64,000 bases of DNA from Exiguobacterium sp. BMC-KP (GTDB taxonomy: Bacteria; Bacillota; Bacilli; Exiguobacteriales; Exiguobacteriaceae), in the NCBI RefSeq assembly GCF_001275385.1, contig NZ_LGIW01000014.1, positions 62,001 to 126,000 on the forward strand, written 5' to 3'. Shown piece after piece: positions 9,983 to 20,480 of this stretch (positions are counted from its first letter, which is position 1; the number at the start of each line of letters is the position of its first letter). Both the position numbers and the translations under genes were made by a program. The notes under the pieces are model-generated. The model ran no database searches and had not been told where the DNA came from. It was given only the letters and a program-made list of their open reading frames with translations.

Positions 9983-10023
9983 ACCGTTTTTCTTCCATGA
10001 TGAAGAAGAACGGTCTTTTTTGT
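9983..10023 (+). terminator. Terminator of the TRIC-DUF423 unit
   Basis: GACCGTT and AACGGTC arms extended by TCTTC/GAAGA, then seven T residues. Confidence 0.85.
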
Positions 10024-10025
10024 AC

Positions 10026-10055
10026 GAAAAACGCCTACTCGCGATGGAGTAGGCG
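10026..10055 (-). terminator. Terminator of the 49-residue ORF
   Basis: CGCCTACTC/GAGTAGGCG hairpin; read on the minus strand it is followed by TTTTT. It supports a real minus-strand transcript here. Confidence 0.75.
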
Positions 10056-10072
10056 TAGGTATCAAAACGAGT

Positions 10073-10222
10073 TCATCGTTTTGTCGTTTGTGTTTTGTTT
10101 AGCTTCGATAATGCTTGCTCATAGCGATCCAGTACGCGATCTGCAACCGGTTTCAGCTCTTTTGAAAGCACAGCGAATTGCAATTCACGCGATCGTGTTG
10201 ATCGGTTCATAGCATTCCCCAT
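10073..10222 (-). CDS. Small hypothetical protein, 49 residues
   Basis: Encodes MGNAMNRSTRSRELQF followed by a charged, helix-prone segment ending LNKTQTTKR. It is basic and has no membrane segment or cysteine. Support: a perfect AAGGAGG site eight bases before the ATG at 10222, and a terminator directly downstream on the same strand. I do not recognise the family. It lies between the DUF423 gene and hemQ and is transcribed alone. Confidence 0.65.
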   Translation of the reverse strand: MGNAMNRSTRSRELQFAVLSKELKPVADRVLDRYEQALSKLNKTQTTKR

Positions 10223-10325
10223 GGTAATTCCTCCTTACGTAATCAACCTACTATTGTATAGTCTGTTTTGTAGCCGCAAGGAGTATATTCCCATGAGATA
10301 TTTCTATCAAACGTCATTCAACACA

Positions 10326-11102
10326 TTAAAGTGCAAAATGAGTATTTAATTGTTCACTTTCAAGACGGTTACCGATGAAGAACTCACCGAACTCGCCGTA
10401 TTTCGCGCTAACTTCGTCAAAACGCATTTCGTAGACGATTTTTTTGAACTGAAGAATGTCGTCTGAGAAGAGCGTGACGCCCCATTCCCAATCGTCGAAT
10501 CCAGTCGACCCACCGATGATTTGCTGAATCTTCCCAGCATAACTCCGACCGATCATACCATGACGGTACATGAGTTCTTTACGTTTTTCCATCGAAAGCG
10601 TGTACCAGTTGTCACCATCACGACGCGACTTGCTCATCGGATAGAAGCAGATATGCTTCGCTTGCGGCAGGATTGGATAGAGACGGTCACGCACGTAAGG
10701 ATTCTCGTATGGATTTCCTTCGCCTGAACCACGGTACGTTCCGAGTTCAACGACAGAGACGTAAGAATACGTCGGAATGAGGTAATCATATAGATCGAGT
10801 TTCTGCATCTTGACTTCGACGTCTTGGATTTGTTCCATCGTTGGACGAAGAACCATCAAGACGAGATCCGCTTTTTGACCAATGATCGTATAAAGTGCAT
10901 GGCTTCCATCTTTAGCTTCTTCGACGCCAGAAAGCTCTGTGAGGAAGGCTTGGAACTCTTCGATCATGCGCGCACGGTCTGTTGCGTCGACTTGTTTCAA
11001 GCGTGACCAATCAATCCGGCGGAAATCATGTAATGTATACCAGCCGTCGAGTGTTTCAGCGGCTTGTTGCGTAGCAGTCGGTTCAGATGTTTGGTGTTGC
11101 AT
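10326..11102 (-). CDS. hemQ: Coproheme decarboxylase (HemQ)
   Basis: Chlorite-dismutase-fold enzyme of 258 residues that performs the last step of the coproporphyrin-dependent heme pathway, oxidative decarboxylation of coproheme to heme b with peroxide. The open frame runs further upstream, but the ATG at 11102 follows GGAGGTCATCCC and gives the family length. Recognisable blocks are [40 protein letters not shown] and [15 protein letters not shown]. In Bacillales hemQ is divergent from pta, as here. Confidence 0.93.
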   Translation of the reverse strand: MQHQTSEPTATQQAAETLDGWYTLHDFRRIDWSRLKQVDATDRARMIEEFQAFLTELSGVEEAKDGSHALYTIIGQKADLVLMVLRPTMEQIQDVEVKMQKLDLYDYLIPTYSYVSVVELGTYRGSGEGNPYENPYVRDRLYPILPQAKHICFYPMSKSRRDGDNWYTLSMEKRKELMYRHGMIGRSYAGKIQQIIGGSTGFDDWEWGVTLFSDDILQFKKIVYEMRFDEVSAKYGEFGEFFIGNRLESEQLNTHFAL

Positions 11103-11353
11103 GGGATGACCTCCTGAGTCTGAAATAAATTGTTTTTTTCCACATCCTATCTTATCACATTCTATGGATGGGCTTCGCCCGAAAAGGTCTTTGTCCATGA
11201 AGTCGTAACACATGAAAAAAGCAGAGAGTGGGTAAAAGGGGAATGGGATATTATTTTGCTTGGAAACAGTCTCTGTATCATTCTTGAAAATATCTGTAAT
11301 AGTCGATGAATATGGCTTCAGTGCTTTTGTTAGATAACTTTTTTACAAATTGT

Positions 11354-11382
11354 TTTAACAACGATTGAGAACTGTGTATAAT
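11354..11382 (+). promoter_or_regulatory. Sigma-A promoter of pta
   Basis: TTTAAC (11354-11359), 17-base spacer, consensus TATAAT (11377-11382). It lies 65 bases before the pta start. Nothing else was recognised in the 345-base hemQ-pta gap. Confidence 0.65.
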
Positions 11383-11447
11383 AAACGGTGGAAAAGAAAA
11401 TGGATCAAATCGACGACGTCGTGTTTATTTAAAAAGGAGAGAAACTC

Positions 11448-12434
11448 ATGCAATTATTCGATATGTTAGAACAAAAGATTAAAGCGCACCAACCGAAAAT
11501 CGTCTTCCCAGAAGGAATTGACGCGCGTGTTCTTGGCGCAGCTGTCCGTTTGAAAAAAGATGGTCTCGTCACACCAATCGTCATCGGACCACGCGTACAA
11601 ATCGAAGAAACAGCAACAGCGAACGGCATCGATGTCACTGGACTCGATACGATCGATCCGGCTTCTTACGCTGGCATTGATGAGCTCGTCGCATCGTTCG
11701 TCGAGCGTCGTAAAGGAAAAGCGACAGAAGAGCAAGCACGTGCAGTCATCTTAAAAGACGTGAACACGTTCGGTACGATGCTCGTTCACACAGGACAAGC
11801 AGAAGGTCTCGTCTCGGGTGCAATGCACGCAACAGGCGATACAGTTCGTCCAGCACTTCAAATCATCAAAATGCAAGAAGGCTATAAAAAAACATCTGGC
11901 GTTTTCATCATGGTACGTGACGATGAGCAATACGTCTTCGCAGATTGCGCAATCAACATTGCACCAGATGCGAACGATTTAGCAGAGAACGCAATCGCAT
12001 CTGCGAAAACAGCGAAAACATTCGGGATTGATCCGAAAGTCGCATTGCTTAGCTTTTCTACAAAAGGTTCAGCAAAATCACCAGAGACAGAGCGTGTCGT
12101 TGAAGCAACACGCATCGCAAAAGAACGTGCACCAGAACTTGCGATCGATGGCGAACTTCAATTTGATGCTGCATTCGTTCCGAGTGTCGCAAAATCAAAA
12201 GCACCAGAATCAGATGTTGCAGGTCAAGCAAACGTCTTTATCTTCCCAAGTCTTGAAGCAGGAAACATTGGCTACAAAATCGCACAACGTCTTGGTGGAT
12301 TCGAAGCAATCGGTCCGATCCTTCAAGGTTTGAACAAACCGGTCAACGATCTCTCACGCGGTTGTAACGAAGAAGATGTCTACAAACTTGCGATCATCAC
12401 GGCAGCACAAGCGGTCGAAGAACGCCAAGCCTAA
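11448..12434 (+). CDS. pta: Phosphate acetyltransferase
   Basis: Converts acetyl-CoA and phosphate to acetyl phosphate and CoA; with acetate kinase it forms the overflow acetate pathway. 328 residues, the length of Bacillus Pta. It contains the PTA/PTB fold blocks KIVFPEGIDARVLGAA, GLVSGAMHATGDTVRPALQ and VFIFPSLEAGNIGYKIAQRLGG. The ATG has AAAAGGAGAG upstream and a good sigma-A promoter. Codon use is strongly biased (highly expressed gene). Confidence 0.96.
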   Translation: MQLFDMLEQKIKAHQPKIVFPEGIDARVLGAAVRLKKDGLVTPIVIGPRVQIEETATANGIDVTGLDTIDPASYAGIDELVASFVERRKGKATEEQARAVILKDVNTFGTMLVHTGQAEGLVSGAMHATGDTVRPALQIIKMQEGYKKTSGVFIMVRDDEQYVFADCAINIAPDANDLAENAIASAKTAKTFGIDPKVALLSFSTKGSAKSPETERVVEATRIAKERAPELAIDGELQFDAAFVPSVAKSKAPESDVAGQANVFIFPSLEAGNIGYKIAQRLGGFEAIGPILQGLNKPVNDLSRGCNEEDVYKLAIITAAQAVEERQA

Positions 12435-12452
12435 GCACGGTGTGAAAAAGTC

Positions 12453-12480
12453 TTTACTTTTTCGCTAAACCCCGTACAAT
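12453..12480 (+). promoter_or_regulatory. Candidate promoter of the xpt-pbuX leader
   Basis: TTTACT (12453-12458), 16-base spacer, TACAAT (12475-12480), placing the RNA start about 35 bases before the riboswitch aptamer. The -35 overlaps a small GAAAAAGT/ACTTTTTC hairpin just after pta that may be the pta terminator. Confidence 0.5.
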
Positions 12481-12523
12481 GGTACACATCACGAAAATCA
12501 CGAAACGTAAACGTATAGCAACG

Positions 12524-12588
12524 CTCGTATAATAGTGGGAATTGGCCCACGAGTCTCTACCGGATCGCCGTAACGGTCCGACTACGGG
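12524..12588 (+). promoter_or_regulatory. Guanine (purine) riboswitch aptamer
   Basis: Classic purine aptamer: P1 strands CTCGTA and TACGGG, core TATAATAGTGGG, loop strings GAGTCTCTACCGG and CCGTAACGGTCCGACTA. The specificity base in the 3' junction (CGACTAC) is a C, which reads guanine/hypoxanthine; adenine switches have T. It lies ahead of a terminator and xpt-pbuX: guanine binding should favour termination. Confidence 0.95.
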
Positions 12589-12613
12589 TGGTGAGTTACT
12601 GCTCTCTTTTTTG

Positions 12614-14563
<1,950 letters not shown>

Positions 14564-14579
14564 CAATTGTAACTTTCCG

Positions 14580-14628
14580 AAAGGAGCCGTCCTGTATACT
14601 ACTTAGTAGCAGGAGGTTCCTTTTTTTA
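14580..14628 (+). terminator. Terminator of xpt-pbuX
   Basis: AAGGAGCC/GGTTCCTT outer stem and TCCTG/CAGGA inner stem, then seven T residues. Confidence 0.8.
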
Positions 14629-14684
14629 TACTGCCAACGTAATCAGAATATTCCGAGTATGTGGTTTTGGTAAGAAATATCATA

Positions 14685-14698
14685 TGAAAACGTTTACA
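14685..14698 (+). promoter_or_regulatory. CcpA-binding cre site
   Basis: TGAAAACGTTTACA matches the consensus TGWAANCGNTNWCA at every position. It overlaps the -35 of the permease promoter, the classic position for catabolite repression. Confidence 0.7.
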
Positions 14699-14722
14699 AA
14701 ATCGACACATCTTCTTTATACT
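14693..14722 (+). promoter_or_regulatory. Sigma-A promoter of the amino-acid permease
   Basis: TTTACA (14693-14698), 18-base spacer, TATACT (14717-14722). The -35 is inside the cre site. Confidence 0.65.
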
Positions 14723-14784
14723 GACAACGTAGCGGTACGGGGAACTGCTAAGAAACAAACAGAGACGGGAAGGACGTCGTAAAA

Positions 14785-16161
14785 ATGAAACAACAGACAG
14801 AGTTGAATCGGGGACTGGAAGAACGTCATATTACATTGATGTCGCTGGGGGCGGCAATCGGTGTTGGACTCTTCCTCGGATCGGCGAAAGCGATCCAACT
14901 GGCAGGTCCAGGGATCTTACTTGGTTATCTTATCGGTGGTATCATCATCTTCATTATCATGCGAGCACTTGGGGAGCTTGCGGTGCGAGAACCGGTGGCT
15001 GGTAGTTTTGCAGAGTATGCCCGGAAGTATGTCAGTCCATTAGCTGGCTTTTTAACAGGTTGGAATTATTGGTTACTCTGGATTTTTACGTGTATGGCGG
15101 AAATCACAGCAGTCGGTATTTACATGAAAGTATGGTTCCCAGATTCCCAGGGGTGGGTATGGGCACTAGCAGCACTTGTGTTGATGACGAGTATCAACTT
15201 TATTGCTGTTAAATTTTATGGTGAATTCGAATTTTGGTTTGCGTTGATTAAAATCGTCGCGATCGTCGCCATGATCATCTTAGGGACCTTGACGATCGTC
15301 ATTGGTCTTGGAAACGGTGGCACACCGGTTGGGATTTCGAACCTGTGGTCACATGGTGGATTCTTACCGAACGGATTCGGTGGAGTACTCCTTGCTATGC
15401 AGATGGTCATGTTTGCGTTCTTAGGAATTGAAGTGATTGGGGTCACAGCAGGGGAAGCGAAGAACCCGAAGAAAACGATTCGAAAAGCCGTTAATAACGT
15501 CTTCCTTCGGATTTTAGTATTCTATATCGGGGCACTCTTCGTCATTTTATCGATTTATCCATGGGATCAAGTTGGTGCGAACAACAGCAGTCCATTCGTA
15601 TTACTGTTTCAATCGCTCGGTATTCCGGCAGCAGCCGGTATCATCAACTTTGTTGTCTTAACGGCAGCACTCTCGTCATGTAACTCGGGTATCTTCTCGA
15701 CAGCCCGGATGATGATGAACTTATCCGAGAACAGTGAAGCACCGCGTCGTTTCTCGAAAATCTCGAAAAACGGTGTTCCAGCACTTGCAACGATTCTTTC
15801 GGGTGTTGCGTTGCTTGTCGGTGTTGCCTTGAACTACTTCTTACCGGAAGATGTTTTTGCAATCGTGACGAGTATCGCAACGTTCGGAGCTGTCTGGACG
15901 TGGGCGATGATTTTAATCGCTCAGATGCGGGCGCGGAAAGTACACGGTTCAGCAGAGTTCGCTGTTCCGTTCTTCCCAGTTGCGAACTATATCGCACTCG
16001 CAGCACTTGCTGGTGTCATCGTCTTGATGGCATTTGATGCAAGTACACGGATCGCTCTCGTCGTTGGACCACTTTGGTACGCGATTCTGATTGCCGTCTA
16101 TTATGCACGGGGAATGCATAAGGAGACACGTCAATCGACACGTCGAGCATCGGGGGAATAA
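14785..16161 (+). CDS. Amino-acid permease, AAT subfamily of APC transporters
   Basis: 458-residue, 12-helix proton symporter. ERHITLMSLGAAIGVGLFLGSA is the TM1 signature of the AAT group, followed by GPGILLGYLIGG and AGEAKNPKKTIRKAVN. The group takes up neutral or aromatic amino acids, proline, alanine or GABA; the sequence alone does not settle which (proline- or alanine-type is my first guess). It has its own promoter with an overlapping perfect cre site, so it is probably repressed by CcpA when sugar is plentiful, and its own terminator. Confidence 0.88.
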   Translation: MKQQTELNRGLEERHITLMSLGAAIGVGLFLGSAKAIQLAGPGILLGYLIGGIIIFIIMRALGELAVREPVAGSFAEYARKYVSPLAGFLTGWNYWLLWIFTCMAEITAVGIYMKVWFPDSQGWVWALAALVLMTSINFIAVKFYGEFEFWFALIKIVAIVAMIILGTLTIVIGLGNGGTPVGISNLWSHGGFLPNGFGGVLLAMQMVMFAFLGIEVIGVTAGEAKNPKKTIRKAVNNVFLRILVFYIGALFVILSIYPWDQVGANNSSPFVLLFQSLGIPAAAGIINFVVLTAALSSCNSGIFSTARMMMNLSENSEAPRRFSKISKNGVPALATILSGVALLVGVALNYFLPEDVFAIVTSIATFGAVWTWAMILIAQMRARKVHGSAEFAVPFFPVANYIALAALAGVIVLMAFDASTRIALVVGPLWYAILIAVYYARGMHKETRQSTRRASGE

Positions 16162-16171
16162 TATAACAACA

Positions 16172-16200
16172 GGCGGATCCGTAAGTGGATTCGTCTTTTT
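16172..16200 (+). terminator. Terminator of the amino-acid permease
   Basis: GGCGGATCC/GGATTCGTC stem (two G-T pairs), loop GTAAGT, then TTTTT. Confidence 0.75.
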
Positions 16201-16285
16201 CGTTCCCTTGTATCGAACGGTTTCGTTTTGTTTTAATGAGAGATTTGCTACACTTACGACAGAACGATACAGGAGGTCATACGAG

Positions 16286-16585
16286 ATGAAAACGATTCAT
16301 GTAGATGAGTTACAAGAGCGATTAGAAACAGGCGAGGCGTTACATGTCGTCGACGTACGTGAGCAAGATGAATATGATGCAGGACATATTCCAAACGTCC
16401 GCTTCCTTCCGATGTCTGAGATTGGTGAACGCTATACAGAACTTCAAGAAGGCGAAACATACTACTTGATCTGTAAAGCAGGTGGACGGAGTGAAAACGT
16501 TGGTCGTTTCCTCGAGCAATATGGATACGACGTCGTCAACGTTGAAGGCGGTATGATGAACTGGAAGGGCGATCAGGAAGCATAA
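16286..16585 (+). CDS. Rhodanese-like sulfurtransferase
   Basis: Single-domain rhodanese of 99 residues, cytoplasmic. Active-site Cys63 in the loop CKAGGR (63-68), preceded by VVDVREQDEYDAGHIP, the conserved DVR and GHIP elements. It transfers sulfane sulfur; the partner is unknown. The open frame begins far upstream, but the ATG at 16286 with AGGAGG eight bases earlier is clearly the start. Monocistronic with its own terminator. Confidence 0.9.
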   Translation: MKTIHVDELQERLETGEALHVVDVREQDEYDAGHIPNVRFLPMSEIGERYTELQEGETYYLICKAGGRSENVGRFLEQYGYDVVNVEGGMMNWKGDQEA

Positions 16586-16652
16586 TTTTTTTGATTGTAG
16601 TCAAGTTAGATAACTTAGAATGAATGTAGCATCGAGCGTTATGTGATATTTG

Positions 16653-16706
16653 AAAGTCCCTTACTTTTGACAGTACGTTACTGGCGAAAGTAAGGGACTT
16701 TTTTTG
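16653..16706 (+). terminator. Terminator of the rhodanese gene
   Basis: Perfect 15-base stem AAAGTCCCTTACTTT and its complement, 19-base loop, then a T run. Confidence 0.9.
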
Positions 16707-16927
16707 TTTAAAACGTTTATTAAAAGGAAAGTAATCATATTATTTTATTACTCAATAACATTTTTTTGGAAATAAAAACCTATATAAAAATAAAGTTTTA
16801 TGTAAAAAAATACTATTTTTAGTGTAATCTGATATTGTATAAATCGTTTTAATTAACAAGAGTTGATATTTTGAGTGGTGGAATACTCATATTAACTTTT
16901 ATGCTTGAAAGTAAAAAAGGAGATAAA

Positions 16928-18142
16928 ATGAGAAAAAAAATATACCTAATACTCATACCCGTACTTATCGTAATAGGTGGAACGATACTTTATTATGCCA
17001 TTGATTATCTAAAGCCTATACCGCATAGTCTGTCTCAAGAAACCATCGAAAAATCAGATTTTTTGAAGAAGCAAAAAGCCGCTGTATATTTCTCGACGAC
17101 ATCAGATCAAGATATAGGAGGGGATGGTCTTGGATTAACTGTATTTATAGATCGTAAAAATCAGGCTAAATCATTTTCGTCTAAAGGATTAGAATTAAAT
17201 AATTTGGCTGTCTCTCCTCAAAACGATCTTTTACTAGTGGATTCAGAAAAGATGAGATTAATTAGTTCTTCGTACAAAGAATTTGATCTAAAGAAACCGC
17301 AATATATGGGAGAACAAACGGGATACATTCCAAAAAAACAACTATTTTTCTCGCTTTTCAACACAGGGTTTGATAAACAGAATAAATACACCTATACACT
17401 AAGTTATGGTAATAAATCCGGATTTAAAGAGGCGACTATTCCGTTTTATATAAATGCGGCAGGAACTGATCAAGATCGGATTGTATTACTGACTACACAG
17501 AATGTTCAAGAAGAAAATTCACCGATGAGGATTCAAGATGTTACTTTTTCTTCAGGAAAAATGAAGCTAGCTGCTCAAGCCGAACTGAAGATTGAAGGAA
17601 AAAATGAAATTGAAGCGTTCTCTTCTATTCTGAGTGATTCAGACTATTACTATGTCGTGCTAAAAGTTAGTGAAATCGATCATGAAGAAAAGAATAAATT
17701 GGTCATGCAACGAATTGATAAGAATTCGTTTGAACAAAAAACATTTCTGATGTATTCGTATAAGAAAGACGAAGATTCAACTACTTCAATCCCATATAAC
17801 ATAAAAAATTCATCTCACTTATACAAAGGGATAATATATTATATCGATGGACTTGGAAATATTATGACGTTTGATACAAAAACAACTAGAATCAGTAAAA
17901 AATTTAAACTGGAGCAGATCAATCAAGAAGCAACGCAACATCATGAAGAAAGTTTTTTTAAGGAAAACTTTTTATACATGTTGCGATACGATCCAAAAAG
18001 TGCTGAAAAATATTTGATTGAAACCTATTCTCTATCAAGTGGCAAAAAAGTTACTGAGAGTAGAATTAAAGGGTTAGCTGAAATTTTGAATTCTACTCAA
18101 ACACACGATGTGTTTTCATATGATTTTCGTATGTTGAATTGA
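16928..18142 (+). CDS. Hypothetical membrane-anchored protein, AT-rich
   Basis: 404 residues with one N-terminal membrane helix (about 5-26) and an extracellular domain rich in Lys, Ser, Asp and beta-strand-like repeats (NDLLLVDSEKMRLISS, LYKGIIYYIDGLGNIMTF), which could form a beta-propeller. I do not recognise a family. The start at 16928 has AAAAAGGAG upstream. Base composition is far more AT-rich than every neighbour, with many AAA/ATT/TTA codons, as is the upstream 200 bases, which suggests recent horizontal gain. It is bounded by strong terminators on both sides. Confidence 0.75.
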   Translation: MRKKIYLILIPVLIVIGGTILYYAIDYLKPIPHSLSQETIEKSDFLKKQKAAVYFSTTSDQDIGGDGLGLTVFIDRKNQAKSFSSKGLELNNLAVSPQNDLLLVDSEKMRLISSSYKEFDLKKPQYMGEQTGYIPKKQLFFSLFNTGFDKQNKYTYTLSYGNKSGFKEATIPFYINAAGTDQDRIVLLTTQNVQEENSPMRIQDVTFSSGKMKLAAQAELKIEGKNEIEAFSSILSDSDYYYVVLKVSEIDHEEKNKLVMQRIDKNSFEQKTFLMYSYKKDEDSTTSIPYNIKNSSHLYKGIIYYIDGLGNIMTFDTKTTRISKKFKLEQINQEATQHHEESFFKENFLYMLRYDPKSAEKYLIETYSLSSGKKVTESRIKGLAEILNSTQTHDVFSYDFRMLN

Positions 18143-18215
18143 TGGGCTCTCTTCTTTTAAACGTTCAATAATACTTAGATAATACGAATGTAATCAACTG
18201 AACGATACCTCTGAA

Positions 18216-18253
18216 GAAAATTCCTTTAAAAAAGGAATTTTCTTCTTTTTTTT
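18216..18253 (+). terminator. Terminator of the AT-rich gene
   Basis: Perfect 12-base stem GAAAATTCCTTT/AAAGGAATTTTC, then a TTCTTTTTTTT tract. Confidence 0.88.
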
Positions 18254-18262
18254 CTTTCCTGT

Positions 18263-18288
18263 GAAAAATTACACATTCTAACCGATAA
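18263..18288 (+). promoter_or_regulatory. Sigma-D-like (motility) promoter of the chemoreceptor
   Basis: GAAA (18263-18266), 14 bases, ACCGATAA (18281-18288), close to the sigma-D form TAAA-N15-GCCGATAA. It lies 45 bases before the receptor start, consistent with coexpression with flagella. Confidence 0.6.
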
Positions 18289-18333
18289 ACAAAGTAGAAT
18301 AGCGAGTCCTTGCACTCGAGAATGGAGTGACAC

Positions 18334-20313
18334 ATGGAACAAAAGATTAAACGAACGATGAGTATCAAACAAAAATTAATACTAACATCAATTTTATTGT
18401 TAGTAATTCCAGCACTCGTGATTGGATTTGTCGCTTACAATCAGGCGAAACAAACGATGACGGAGCAAATCTTGCAATCGGCACACGGTGGAGTCGATCG
18501 GATGAACGATGAGATTCAAAATATCATTGATCCGATGCGACGCGATGTCGCCTTTTTTGCGGACCGAATTGACGGAACACTCTATCAAAAAGGAAAACAA
18601 AATGCAGCGTTAAAGGAAAAAATGACCGAATACCTCGACATGCATCCGCAAGCAGCGAACATCTATTTCGCGACGACGGAGGGGGATATGAACATTTTCC
18701 CAGAACAGGTCATGCCCGAGGATTATGATCCACGCGAACGCTCGTGGTATCAGTCAGCGGAAGCAGCAGGTGGCAAAGTCGTCATTACCGATCCGTATGT
18801 CGATGCTGCCTCGAACAAGATGATGGTCACGCTTTCGCAGACGACGGGTAACGGAAGAGGCGTAGTGGCGATTGATGTCGATGTAGACCGCATCGCAGAA
18901 ATCGCGAAAAAGATTAAAATCGGTAAAGAAGGTTATGTGACGATTCTCGATTCGAATAAAAAGTTCGTTACGCACCCAACGTTAAAACCAGGTGAAAAAG
19001 CAACTGGGAACTGGGTTGCACCACTCTATGCTGACCCAGCCGGACAATTTTCGTATGAATATGAAAATGAAGGCAAAAAGATGGACTTCATGACAAACGA
19101 TTTAACGAAGTGGAAGGTTGCCGGAACCCTGTACGATCATGAAATCACAGACGCGACATCGAGCATTCTTTGGACGACGCTTGCTGTCATTGGCGGAATG
19201 TTACTCGTCGCAGCCGTCTTCATTTACTTCATCCTTCGCTCGATCTTACGCCCACTCGGTCATTTGACACGTGGGGCAGAACGGATTCAATCTGGTGATT
19301 TGACGGAACCCGTCATCGTTGAATCAAACGATGAGGTCGGGCAAGTTGCGCAAAGCTTTAATGTCATGGTCGACTCACTCCGTTCGATCATCATCAATCT
19401 CGATCAGTCGATTACACAAGTGGCTGGCTCTTCACAGGAATTGATGGCGAACTCTGCCCAAACGACATCTGCATCAGAGCAGATTGCGGGATCGATTCAA
19501 CAGGTCGCAGCAGGGGCGGATCAATCGAAACGTCAACTCGATGCGAACGCTGTTTCACTTCAATCGATTACAGCAGGCATCATGCGAATCGCTGAGAGCT
19601 CAACGGACGTCTCGGAACTGTCACGTTCAACGGCCACAGAAGCCGAGAATGGAACAGTTGCTGTATTGCAGAACGTTGAGCAAATGAAAGAAATCGATGC
19701 TTCTGTTCAGAACTTCGGCGGTGTTATCACGTCACTTGCCCATCGTTCGAATGAAATCGGAAAAATCGTTGATGTCATCAACGGGATCGCCGAGCAAACG
19801 AACTTGTTAGCACTGAACGCGGCAATCGAAGCAGCACGTGCAGGCGAAAACGGAAAAGGATTTGCCGTTGTCGCGAGTGAAGTGCGTAAACTAGCAGAGC
19901 AATCACAGGATTCAACGAAACAAATTGCGCAATTGATTCAAAACATTAAACAAGAGACGGATCAATCGGTCACGATGATGAAGGAAGTTTCAGGACAGAC
20001 GAAAGCCGGTTTGTCGACGACAGAAGCATCAGCAGAACGATTCCAAAAAATTCTCGAACGTACGCAGGAAATGACGCCAAGGATCGAAGACGTGACGGCA
20101 ACGGTCGAAGAAATCGCGGCGAATGTCCAGGAAGTATCGGCGTCTGCGACTGAAATCGCACATATCGCGCAAGAGAATTCGTCCGCGTCGAAACAAGTCG
20201 CAGCGACGACGGAAGAACAGTTGAGTGCGATGGAAGAGATTTCGCAATCAGCTAAAGCATTATCTGATATGGCGGAAGAGCTACAGGGACTCGTTGCTCG
20301 TTTCCGTGTTTAA
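18334..20313 (+). CDS. Methyl-accepting chemotaxis protein with dCache sensor
   Basis: 659-residue transmembrane chemoreceptor. First membrane helix about 13-33, extracellular dCache-type ligand domain (about 35-270, with RERSWYQSA and [20 protein letters not shown]), second helix about 283-305, HAMP (about 306-360), and a long cytoplasmic coiled coil whose tip is [21 protein letters not shown]. The dCache motifs YxxRxWY and the Asp in the DP-Y region resemble amino-acid-binding receptors such as McpB. Works with CheW/CheA. Expressed from a sigma-D-like promoter. Confidence 0.93.
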   Translation: MEQKIKRTMSIKQKLILTSILLLVIPALVIGFVAYNQAKQTMTEQILQSAHGGVDRMNDEIQNIIDPMRRDVAFFADRIDGTLYQKGKQNAALKEKMTEYLDMHPQAANIYFATTEGDMNIFPEQVMPEDYDPRERSWYQSAEAAGGKVVITDPYVDAASNKMMVTLSQTTGNGRGVVAIDVDVDRIAEIAKKIKIGKEGYVTILDSNKKFVTHPTLKPGEKATGNWVAPLYADPAGQFSYEYENEGKKMDFMTNDLTKWKVAGTLYDHEITDATSSILWTTLAVIGGMLLVAAVFIYFILRSILRPLGHLTRGAERIQSGDLTEPVIVESNDEVGQVAQSFNVMVDSLRSIIINLDQSITQVAGSSQELMANSAQTTSASEQIAGSIQQVAAGADQSKRQLDANAVSLQSITAGIMRIAESSTDVSELSRSTATEAENGTVAVLQNVEQMKEIDASVQNFGGVITSLAHRSNEIGKIVDVINGIAEQTNLLALNAAIEAARAGENGKGFAVVASEVRKLAEQSQDSTKQIAQLIQNIKQETDQSVTMMKEVSGQTKAGLSTTEASAERFQKILERTQEMTPRIEDVTATVEEIAANVQEVSASATEIAHIAQENSSASKQVAATTEEQLSAMEEISQSAKALSDMAEELQGLVARFRV

Positions 20314-20327
20314 ACAATTGATTACAC

Positions 20328-20360
20328 AAAGCGAGGAAGTCTGTCTTCCTTGCTTTTTTT
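20328..20360 (+). terminator. Terminator of the chemoreceptor gene
   Basis: AAAGCGAGGAAG/CTTCCTTGCTTT stem with loop TCTGT and a T7 tract. Confidence 0.85.
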
Positions 20361-20480
20361 GTCTGTCAACATTCTGTGACGAATTGAACAAACAACTTGA
20401 AATCCCTGTGAATCCGAGCTTGAGACGGCACTAAAACGGGAATTTAATAAGTATCTAACACTTCGAAGGAGGTGGGGACG

